DNA of 64,000 nucleotides from CBDDHT01 sp965228615 (GTDB lineage Bacteria > Pseudomonadota > Alphaproteobacteria > Rhizobiales > Methyloligellaceae), in NCBI GenBank assembly GCA_965228615.1, contig CBDDHT010000004.1:1860001-1924000 (forward strand), read 5' to 3'. Position numbers and translations under genes: made by a program. Positions 9,809-16,617 of this stretch are shown here, piece by piece. Every line of letters starts with the position of its first letter. Position 1 is the first letter of the stretch. Below the pieces are notes generated by a model. It did not search any database, had not been told where the DNA came from, and saw only the letters and a list, made by a program, of their open reading frames with translations.

Positions 9809-9913
9809 CTAAAGCAGGCTCATGGAGCCGAAAATGTTGAAGCCGAGGTCATACAAAAGGATCGCGGCATTCAGAATCGTGTAGGCAAGAAGGGCTTTCA
9901 GTGCGATGTCCAT
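9809..9913 (-). CDS. 34-residue hydrophobic peptide
   Basis: This open frame encodes MDIALKALLAYTILNAAILL followed by a short tail ending SMSLL. It is one predicted membrane helix, spaced tightly between the CcoP-anchor-like gene (13 bases upstream) and the 37-residue peptide. The start region contains AGGA about 11 bases upstream. It could be a small oxidase subunit. No family is recognised, and translation is supported only by tight packing and hydrophobic composition. Confidence 0.5.
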   Translation of the reverse strand: MDIALKALLAYTILNAAILLYDLGFNIFGSMSLL

Positions 9914-9925
9914 GAGGATCTCATC

Positions 9926-10129
9926 CTAATAGTCCAGGCCGGGTCCAAGTCCGCCCCAATGGGTCAGGCCGTAATAGATCGACCAGGCAAACAGGATCGT
10001 GTAGACGGCAATAAGCCAGAAGTTGACGCGGCCATGTCGCCCCTCGACATGCCCGCCGCCATATGTCTCCACATGCTCATGAGCGGGCTGTTCTCTAGCA
10101 TCGGTCCCGTTGTCATTGGTCTTCGACAT
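9926..10129 (-). CDS. Stand-alone CcoP/FixP N-terminal anchor domain
   Basis: The 67-residue product has the N-terminal signature of cbb3 oxidase subunit III: HEHVETYGGGHVEGRHG, then a membrane helix (WLIAVYTILFAWSIYYG), then HWGGLGPGL. In ordinary CcoP/FixP this anchor continues into two c-haem domains, but here the gene stops directly after it. The gene starts inside the ccoS 3' end (17-base overlap). The missing haem domains appear to be supplied by the fused CcoO protein encoded just upstream. A longer open frame upstream of this ATG exists but overlaps ccoS further and is not needed. Confidence 0.8.
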   Translation of the reverse strand: MSKTNDNGTDAREQPAHEHVETYGGGHVEGRHGRVNFWLIAVYTILFAWSIYYGLTHWGGLGPGLDY

Positions 10130-10277
10130 GTTCGGCGACCTCCGTGTGATAGGCCTTGTATTTCGGCTCTTCGATGTTGTTGAACTGACCGGACAGAACC
10201 GCCCAGATGAAGACGCAAACACCGCCGAGGCTCATAAATGTTGCGACGAGGAACTGGAGTAGCGTGACGTCAAACAT
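10113..10277 (-). CDS. ccoS: CcoS/FixS-like oxidase assembly protein
   Basis: The 54-residue product has one membrane helix followed by the CcoS hallmark (FIWAVLSGQFNNIEEP, compare the family pattern WALKSGQFDDL). CcoS is needed for cofactor insertion into cbb3 oxidase. The C-terminus is longer and more polar than usual (YKAYHTEVAEHVEDQ). It begins 12 bases after the fused CcoO gene, with GAGGAGACGAG before the ATG as a good ribosome site. Confidence 0.75.
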   Translation of the reverse strand: MFDVTLLQFLVATFMSLGGVCVFIWAVLSGQFNNIEEPKYKAYHTEVAEHVEDQ

Positions 10278-10289
10278 GTCTCGTCTCCT

Positions 10290-12020
10290 CTAGCGCGCTA
10301 CGGTTGGAGGTGTATCGTTGCCGGAGGCTTCAGCTTGACCAAGAACCTCCATGCCGCGGCGCCTTGCCCAGGCGTTTCCGCCGGTGATTGCTTCATCGCC
10401 CGCAACCTTCTTCTTCAGGCCATAGGCGTCCTCAGATCTGCCCGCCCTGACCTCCGGATCGTTCAGCGCTTTCCGGTCGGTCTCGGCAATTGCCAGGGGT
10501 TTTGCGGTGAGCGGGTCCGTAAATGCCGAGAGGGAAAGAACGTAGTAGGCCAAGGCCCAGCGCTCGTCCTCGTCGAACGAGTCCGAATAGGAGGGCATTG
10601 GCGTTCCACTCAAACCCGTCGAGATTGATCGGTAGATGTCTCGAACTGAGGAACCGGATTTAAACTGGCCAGAGGTCAGGTCTGCCGGAATGATGGAAAA
10701 CTTGTTGTCATCCTTGAGACCTGCAGCCTTTTCACCGTCTCCCTTGCCGGTCTCGCCATGGCATTCCCAGCATTTCGCCTTCTTCCAGATCTCTTTTCCC
10801 TGAACGATGATATCCTCAGACGGCTCCGGCGCACGCGCAATATGAGCGGGTGGTTCCGGCTCCTCCTCGGTAAAGACGACATAGGGATCGTCGGGATCGG
10901 ATTTATCGACGGCCAGCTTGTACTTGATGTACTGCACGACCGCGAGACGGTCCTTCTCCGGCAGCATGTGCCACGACGGCATGGACGTACCTCGGATCCC
11001 TCGGGCGATGGAGCGAAGAATATCGCCGTCGGTCGGAAGCGAATCCGATGATGTCGACCGGAACTTGAAGACGGCCTTGGTAAAGTCGCGCGGCCGGTCC
11101 TTATACATGAATGTCGCTGCAGGACCGTTCCCGTCGCCCTCGACACCATGGCAACCGGCGCAACGCCGATCATAGACCGTCTTTCCGAAATCGACCCAGT
11201 CGTCCGACCTTTCGAGCGCGCCCTGACTGAAATCCACATTCTGCGGTTCGAAACGATCGCGCCACTTGCCCCGATTCATCCCGAGCTTCTGCAGATAAGC
11301 GACGAGCGACTTCAGTTCATCGGTCACGACGGCTAGGGTGACGGCCTGACCGGTGAATTCCTTGTTCGGAGTCCAGATGACCGGATACCTGCCACGCTCC
11401 GGAACAAAAAGCAGGCCATCCTTGTTCGGCGTCAATTGCAGATGCGCCGACTTATCGCCCACCTTATCAAAGTCAAAGAGCGCGGCGGTTGCATCCGTTT
11501 TTTCCAAAGTCTTCAGACCATCGGGTCCATCGACGATGGCGGCCCTTTCCTTGGGTGCCTCGAACAGCGCCTTGAACGTTGGCATGATCGAATCCGGGAC
11601 AATGACGCGCGGATCCCAGAAATGCGCATAGTGCCACTCGTCACTATATTTGAGCCCGACCCGTGAAAGGTCCGGGCCGATGCGACGCGTCGAAAACAGG
11701 TGGGGCGTATCATATGCATACTCCCCCGACTGGGTGATAGGACCCCATCGACGCGTCTCACCGGTCACCGGCCTCACATATTGCGAATGGCAGTACCAGC
11801 AGCCCTCGCGAATATAGATTTTCCGTCCTTCCTGTTCCTTGGCCGTGTAGTCGACAGCTTTCGACTCCATCCATTTGAGCTGGCCAAGATCGGTGCGAAC
11901 GACCCGTGTTACGCGCTTGGTCACCGTCTGCGGCTCAAGCATCGGCAGAATGCCTTGGGTGAAACTGGCGAGGGCAAAAAAGCCGAAACCCGCCAGGAGA
12001 CATACAGTTTTCGGTGTCAT
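10290..12020 (-). CDS. ccoO: CcoO fused to a dihaem cytochrome c (trihaem oxidase subunit)
   Basis: The protein is 576 residues from the ATG 17 bases after ccoN; ordinary CcoO has about 200-250. Residues 1-250 are CcoO: one N-terminal membrane helix, then CWYCH at 74-78 and a QYVRPV segment. Residues 265-530 add two more c-haem domains, CAGCH at 287-291 and CWECH at 418-422, with likely methionine ligands in SMPS and PMPS segments. These added domains resemble the separate dihaem cytochrome at 15860-16606 (shared CHGVEGDG, KFRST/KLRST and PTD blocks) more than CcoP. The protein should carry electrons from periplasmic donors to CcoN. Confidence 0.88.
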   Translation of the reverse strand: MTPKTVCLLAGFGFFALASFTQGILPMLEPQTVTKRVTRVVRTDLGQLKWMESKAVDYTAKEQEGRKIYIREGCWYCHSQYVRPVTGETRRWGPITQSGEYAYDTPHLFSTRRIGPDLSRVGLKYSDEWHYAHFWDPRVIVPDSIMPTFKALFEAPKERAAIVDGPDGLKTLEKTDATAALFDFDKVGDKSAHLQLTPNKDGLLFVPERGRYPVIWTPNKEFTGQAVTLAVVTDELKSLVAYLQKLGMNRGKWRDRFEPQNVDFSQGALERSDDWVDFGKTVYDRRCAGCHGVEGDGNGPAATFMYKDRPRDFTKAVFKFRSTSSDSLPTDGDILRSIARGIRGTSMPSWHMLPEKDRLAVVQYIKYKLAVDKSDPDDPYVVFTEEEPEPPAHIARAPEPSEDIIVQGKEIWKKAKCWECHGETGKGDGEKAAGLKDDNKFSIIPADLTSGQFKSGSSVRDIYRSISTGLSGTPMPSYSDSFDEDERWALAYYVLSLSAFTDPLTAKPLAIAETDRKALNDPEVRAGRSEDAYGLKKKVAGDEAITGGNAWARRRGMEVLGQAEASGNDTPPTVAR

Positions 12021-12036
12021 GGAAGGATCAACTCCG

Positions 12037-13458
12037 TCAGGCCGCGGCCGGAACACTTCCGTCCGCAGGCTCTTTCGCCCGCGACGGCATAGCCGTTCGA
12101 ATGAGGTTGTAGACAAGAAGGGTCATGCCGAGATCCATGATGATCCCAGCCACCGTGCGCACGAACCAGAAGGCGCGAATGGCGACAATCGAATCCATCC
12201 ACTCAACACCGGCCATCCACATATAGCCCTGCTGGAGACCTTGGGCCGACAGCACAATGCCCATCGTGGAAATACCGCAGGTGATCAGCCAGAACGACCA
12301 GTTGCCGGCTTTGAAGGACCAAAGCTCGCGGCCGTGAATTCGGGGCCAAACATAGAGGAGACCGCCGACCGCCCAGACAACAAAGGTTCCGAAGATCGTC
12401 AGATGGGAATGGGACACTACGAAGTCTGTGAAATGGGTCGGCTCCTGGATCGATCGCAGTGCTTCCGTCGATCCCTGGAAACAGCCGATGAGGTACATCA
12501 GTGAACCCATGATAAGGAACTTTGCAGGCAGGTTTGTTCCAAACTCCCGCCATCGCCCGATCATCGTGCCGAAGAAGTTCTGCAAGACGGTCCATACGGG
12601 TACGATCAACAACATTGACGTGATGATCGACAGCGTCTCGGCCCAATCTGCAATCGGGCTGTAAAGATAATGATGGATCCCGACGAACGGATAGAACAAT
12701 GCCAAGGACCAGAAGCCGATCAGCGAGAGCTTGTGGCTATAGATCGGGTTCTTGATGCTGGCGGCAAGGAAATAGTAGATCAGCACATAGCCTGCGGGCG
12801 TGATCCACAAACCGACAATGTAGTGGATGAAGAGGCCGTGGAATGCGGCACTCGAAATACCTGAAATGAAGTAAGGCAGGATGAACGCGCCTAGCGTTAT
12901 AGTCATCACGGTCCATACAAATCCCGCGAGCAGATACCACATCGCAACGAAGAGCTGCGGTTCCTTTCTCCGGGCCGTCGTGACAATGAACTGCACACAA
13001 AGAAACGTCAGACAGACAAAGATGACGATGTCGATGGCGAGGGGGAATTCACCGGCTTCGAGGCCTTGATTGTAACCCAATGCCAGAGCAACCATGCCTG
13101 CGGCCAAGCCCAGATTCCAGACCCAGACAAGCATATGGCTCCACTCGGCCCAGACCACACGGACACCGCAAAGCCGCGGAACGACATAATAGCAGAGCCC
13201 GATAAAGAGCGTTGAGAAGGCACCGAAGATGACACCATTCACATGCATCGGGCGAAGCCGTCCGAACTGCAACTCCAGCGCAGAACCGAGATAATCCGGG
13301 TAGTTGAAGTAGGTCGAAATGACGGCTCCGACCGTCGGCCCGAACATCAACCAGAACATTCCCGTAATCAGCCACTTGCGGACCAATGACTTGTCGACGA
13401 GTTCATCGAGCTCCCGAGGGCTCATGGCTGCGCCTGCAGCCGATGCGTGACTATTCAC
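12037..13458 (-). CDS. ccoN: cbb3-type (C-family) haem-copper oxidase subunit I
   Basis: This 473-residue polytopic protein reduces oxygen. By position the metal ligands are present: H72 and H352 for low-spin haem b, H350 for the high-spin haem, and H212, H262 and H263 for CuB. Y256 lies 44 residues after H212 and 6 before H262. This matches the spacing of the cross-linked tyrosine in Pseudomonas cbb3 (H207, Y251, H257, H258), so it looks like a true oxygen reductase and not a NO reductase. The sequence around the helix VI ligand (FIHYIVGLWITPAGY) differs strongly from ordinary CcoN (GHNAVGFF type), placing it in a divergent branch. The start overlaps the upstream gene by 8 bases. Confidence 0.9.
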   Translation of the reverse strand: MNSHASAAGAAMSPRELDELVDKSLVRKWLITGMFWLMFGPTVGAVISTYFNYPDYLGSALELQFGRLRPMHVNGVIFGAFSTLFIGLCYYVVPRLCGVRVVWAEWSHMLVWVWNLGLAAGMVALALGYNQGLEAGEFPLAIDIVIFVCLTFLCVQFIVTTARRKEPQLFVAMWYLLAGFVWTVMTITLGAFILPYFISGISSAAFHGLFIHYIVGLWITPAGYVLIYYFLAASIKNPIYSHKLSLIGFWSLALFYPFVGIHHYLYSPIADWAETLSIITSMLLIVPVWTVLQNFFGTMIGRWREFGTNLPAKFLIMGSLMYLIGCFQGSTEALRSIQEPTHFTDFVVSHSHLTIFGTFVVWAVGGLLYVWPRIHGRELWSFKAGNWSFWLITCGISTMGIVLSAQGLQQGYMWMAGVEWMDSIVAIRAFWFVRTVAGIIMDLGMTLLVYNLIRTAMPSRAKEPADGSVPAAA

Positions 13459-13978
13459 CGACCCGTACCTCCTTGACTTTCACGGCATAAGATTCTGGTT
13501 TGTGATCCGTCAGGTTCTCCGCATAGAGATCGACGAGAATCGGAACGTCGCTTTTGGTTCGCAGATCGAGATCGATCGCAACAATCGTGTCCTTCACGAC
13601 CAGGGGCGGCGTCTTCCCCTTATGCAGTTCGCCCTCCGGAGGCAGGAACTGCACACGCAGCGCATCGTATCGGCCGGCAGGTAGTGCTCGTGTCCCGAGG
13701 GATTTGAATCGTCCGTCTTTGAGTGGAACGATGTCGACAGGTGCCGTCGCTCCGATCAGATCGATCCAACCGGTCCTACGCGAGGCACCTTTGCGGTGGA
13801 CGGCCAATCCCTTGAATCCAACGTTGAGCCATTTGAAGTCGTCGATTCCCGGTTTGTGATCCGTGACACGGATCTCAACACTGCGCGTTGGCACATTCGA
13901 CGATGCCTTGAGTGACGCTGACAGCAAGCCAGCCACAGCAAAAAGTGCGGCACCGAAGATGAGTCGGGCGGCGCTCAT
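13451..13978 (-). CDS. Exported DUF4382-like protein
   Basis: The 175-residue product has an N-terminal signal peptide (about residues 1-25) and then a beta-rich domain with the DUF4382-like pattern GRFKSLGTRALPAGRYDALR. DUF4382 proteins are periplasmic or surface proteins of unknown function. It is translationally coupled on both sides: its ATG overlaps the stop of the Cox11-like gene (ATGA) and its end overlaps ccoN by 8 bases. That tight placement suggests an oxidase-associated periplasmic role, but none is known to me. Confidence 0.6.
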   Translation of the reverse strand: MSAARLIFGAALFAVAGLLSASLKASSNVPTRSVEIRVTDHKPGIDDFKWLNVGFKGLAVHRKGASRRTGWIDLIGATAPVDIVPLKDGRFKSLGTRALPAGRYDALRVQFLPPEGELHKGKTPPLVVKDTIVAIDLDLRTKSDVPILVDLYAENLTDHKPESYAVKVKEVRVGE

Positions 13979-14895
13979 CCTGCTGCCCCTTCGGGAAATT
14001 CGCTCAGCACGTAAAATTCGTAGAGAACATCAAACGCAGGCAGGTCATCCGGCGCGTCAAAACCGATACGGAAGACGAGCGGCATGTCAACGGATTCGCC
14101 AGGCGCCAGCGTTTGCTCAAGGAAACAGAAGCAGGAGATGATCTCCATATGTGCGGCTTGTGTCTCCGGGCCGATCACATGTCGTGCTTTACCAGTCGTC
14201 TCATGTGTCCCAATGTTGCGGACACGGTAAGCCATCTCGATCGTCTCGCCTGGTTTGGCGAGAACACGATTCCGAAGCGGCGTGAAAGACCATCCCAGAT
14301 CACCAACGACTATCGACCGAAAACGCACTTCTACCGCTTCGGCCCAATTCAAGTGAACGCGCCAACCGCTCTCCTCCTTCACAAGCTCCCACGTCTCGCC
14401 GCGACTGGTGAGCATCGGCAAATGTCCGCCCTTTGCCATATTGCGGATGGCTGTCTGCCGCGATGCAACGGCTGGCACGTCCAGGCGCGAGAGGCGTTCG
14501 CGGTCGAAACTGTGAACGATTGATTCCAGGGCCTTGGCATTCGCATTGGGTAGTGCCACATCAAATGTGACGGTTGCCGTGTTGCCATCGATTACGACAG
14601 CCATAAGCTCGAACCGGATGGCTTCCGACAATGTTCGAGCCAGCGTCAAAGCCGTGCCGGCAAATCGGCCGGTTTCGGACTGATAGTCTTCGAGGGATTT
14701 CTCTTCCCTATCGGCCTTGGAGACCAACGCATAGGCAGCGGCGGCATCACGCGCATACATTGCACGCAAATAGTCCTGAAGGATTGCCGGGGGCGACACA
14801 TCCTGCACTGCGACCGCCGACTGCCAATGCGCGGACAACAGCAGGACAACAACCGCTGCCGACACTCTGAGAATGGCTGACAAGCCGTTCATCAC
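13975..14895 (-). CDS. Cox11/CtaG-like copper chaperone with extra N-terminal domain
   Basis: The C-terminal half (about residues 180-306) matches Cox11: a VGDLGWSFTPL segment and the copper motif CFCFLEQTLAPGESVDMPLV near residues 262-281. Cox11 inserts CuB into aa3-type oxidases from the periplasmic side. The N-terminal half is different. After a signal or anchor helix (residues 8-25) come about 150 residues (LQDYLRAMYARDAAAAYALV...) that look like an NTF2/SnoaL-type domain. I know of no standard Cox11 with this layout. Its place directly before ccoN suggests it serves this C-family oxidase. Confidence 0.75.
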   Translation of the reverse strand: MMNGLSAILRVSAAVVVLLLSAHWQSAVAVQDVSPPAILQDYLRAMYARDAAAAYALVSKADREEKSLEDYQSETGRFAGTALTLARTLSEAIRFELMAVVIDGNTATVTFDVALPNANAKALESIVHSFDRERLSRLDVPAVASRQTAIRNMAKGGHLPMLTSRGETWELVKEESGWRVHLNWAEAVEVRFRSIVVGDLGWSFTPLRNRVLAKPGETIEMAYRVRNIGTHETTGKARHVIGPETQAAHMEIISCFCFLEQTLAPGESVDMPLVFRIGFDAPDDLPAFDVLYEFYVLSEFPEGAAG

Positions 14896-14943
14896 GTTTC
14901 CAATCTTGCCTGTAAAACAGTTCGCTGTGGGAATGCTCAGCCG

Positions 14944-15672
14944 CTATTTGGCCGCAAAACTGAATTTGGCCGCTGCCGCTCCACCAGCCTTCACCTCGAT
15001 CGCCTGCTCTTTGAAATTGAGCACCGGGTGCCAGGCTTTCAGCTTGTATTTTCCTGGAGGCACATCCTCGATCATGAAGCTGCCGTCAGCGCCGACGACA
15101 GCGAAATAGGGATGCTCCAGCACATAAAGCCAGCCGGACATCCAGGCATGGGCATCGCAGACGAGCTCGACGACCTGCCCGCGACGCGTCTTGATCTTCT
15201 TGACGTTAACCTGGCCGAGCTTCGGTTGGGCCAGATTGAACATGGTGCGGCGGGAGTCGCCGACATGCTCAAAGGGATGCACGTTGTGCAAAACCGGATC
15301 GCTGTTCTTGATGGTCAGCTTGGCGCCCTTGCGCAGCACCTGAATGTAGGGCTCGAAAGTGCATTTGAGCTGGTTGATCGCATAGTCCTGTTTAGGCCAG
15401 GCCTTTCCCGATTTCACCTTCTCCAGGAAGACGACCACGTTGGCGAGCACCCCCTCTGAACCGACGCTGACCGGATTGGGGATCACTTCCCCATCTCCGC
15501 ACACAGCATTGTCCTTGCTGATGGTGTGACTTTTGATTGTCGGCGGCGTACCGGTAAAAACAACCGAACCGGCTATCGAGCCGCCATTAGCAACCGGCTT
15601 TTCCTTGTAGGCTGCCATTGCCCCTGTGGCCGACGCGATGCTCAATCCCAGGGTAAGAGCAAGTTTCTTCAT
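14944..15672 (-). CDS. Periplasmic type-1 copper protein, cupredoxin-like
   Basis: From the ATG preceding KKLALTLGL the product is 242 residues with a clear signal peptide ending near A21. The open frame extends further upstream but would lose the signal. The central domain contains H129 and the block C172-x2-H175-x2-M178 (VCDAHAWM), the His/Cys/His/Met set of type-1 copper sites. The C-terminal part (DGSFMIEDVPPGKYKLKAW) is a carboxypeptidase-regulatory-like beta domain. Proteins like this are often annotated as methylamine-utilisation-like. Here it could carry electrons between the Mo enzyme or dihaem cytochrome and the oxidase. Confidence 0.75.
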   Translation of the reverse strand: MKKLALTLGLSIASATGAMAAYKEKPVANGGSIAGSVVFTGTPPTIKSHTISKDNAVCGDGEVIPNPVSVGSEGVLANVVVFLEKVKSGKAWPKQDYAINQLKCTFEPYIQVLRKGAKLTIKNSDPVLHNVHPFEHVGDSRRTMFNLAQPKLGQVNVKKIKTRRGQVVELVCDAHAWMSGWLYVLEHPYFAVVGADGSFMIEDVPPGKYKLKAWHPVLNFKEQAIEVKAGGAAAAKFSFAAK

Positions 15673-15757
15673 CAAATCATTCCTTCGCACGAACCTCATC
15701 CTGCGACGCGCGTGGCGCACCGCTGCGAGGCGTTGGTGTGACGCGAGTGAGGGGGAC

Positions 15758-15852
15758 GGATGGATCCCGGGCCGAAGCGTGCCGGGAGGGACACGTGGCC
15801 CAGGACCCATCCAAATCTGGCTGCCGGCTCGGCGGGTGGACGATGCCGGCAG
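15758..15852. repeat. Two hairpins between the cytochrome and copper-protein genes
   Basis: The 187-base gap holds two inverted repeats. Arms at 15758-15773 and 15797-15812 match at 14 of 16 positions, and CTGCCGGC at 15821-15828 pairs perfectly with 15845-15852. The second lies 8 bases beyond the stop of the dihaem cytochrome gene on the minus strand. Neither has a T-run, so partial termination or mRNA processing that separates the Aio-like half from the oxidase half is more likely than full termination. Confidence 0.55.
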
Positions 15853-15859
15853 CCGTGCA

Positions 15860-16606
15860 TTACTTCACGGTTGCAAGGCTCTTCACATAGTGAACCAGGT
15901 CCCAGATCTCGCTCGGCTTGGCTTCGGCCGCATAAGAAGGCATAGGCGAGCCATCGAGACCGGTGGCAATTCGCTTGAAGACATTCTTCGGCTCCGAGCC
16001 GCCCTTATAGACGCCCATGGTGAAATCGGTCGGATAGATCCGCTCTTTGGCGTCATTCTTCAATGTCAAAGATGACGGTCCGTCGCCCTGCCCTTTTTCA
16101 CCATGGCAGGTTCCGCATTTCAGCTTCACATAGAGCTTCTTCCCATTGGCGAGGCTTGCCTGTGTGATCTTCGGCTCCGCGGGTACGGGGATGGCTTCAG
16201 CCTTTTCCTCTTCAATGCCACCGAAACGTTTAATGACTTCGACGAGGGCCCATCTGTCGCGTTCGGACAGGGCAGCGAATCCCGGCATCATCGAGCGATC
16301 GATGCCATGCGTTATCGTCTCGAAAAGGTCGTCGTCGGTCGGCACCTCTCCATTGGGGGTGGAGCGAAGTTTGTATACTCCAAGCGCAAAGTTTCGAGGC
16401 TTGGGATTGAGATAGTGGGCTCCTGGCCCTTTACCATCGCCCTCGACACCGTGACATGCGGCGCATTCATGGACGTAGACGGCCTTTCCTTCTGCCAGGA
16501 GAGCGTCGTCGACTTTCGGGCGCTCGCCTGCATAGGCTGCACTTGCGATGGTGACGGCGACAATCGTTCCGCCAACGGTTTGGATCGATTTTGTGAATCG
16601 TGTCAT
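15860..16606 (-). CDS. Periplasmic dihaem cytochrome c
   Basis: The 248-residue product starts at the ATG preceded by GAGGAAGG; the longer frame would need a TTG. A signal peptide (residues 1-26) is followed by two c-haem domains: CAACH at 48-52 with MMPGF as probable methionine ligand, and CGTCH at 164-168 with PMPSY. It begins 11 bases after the Mo-subunit stop, as expected for the cytochrome encoded next to aioA in arsenite oxidase operons. The dihaem module is closely similar to the C-terminal half of the fused CcoO, so the two look like duplicates. It is the likely electron acceptor of the Rieske/Mo enzyme. Confidence 0.88.
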   Translation of the reverse strand: MTRFTKSIQTVGGTIVAVTIASAAYAGERPKVDDALLAEGKAVYVHECAACHGVEGDGKGPGAHYLNPKPRNFALGVYKLRSTPNGEVPTDDDLFETITHGIDRSMMPGFAALSERDRWALVEVIKRFGGIEEEKAEAIPVPAEPKITQASLANGKKLYVKLKCGTCHGEKGQGDGPSSLTLKNDAKERIYPTDFTMGVYKGGSEPKNVFKRIATGLDGSPMPSYAAEAKPSEIWDLVHYVKSLATVK

Positions 16607-16617
16607 ATCAGCCTTCC

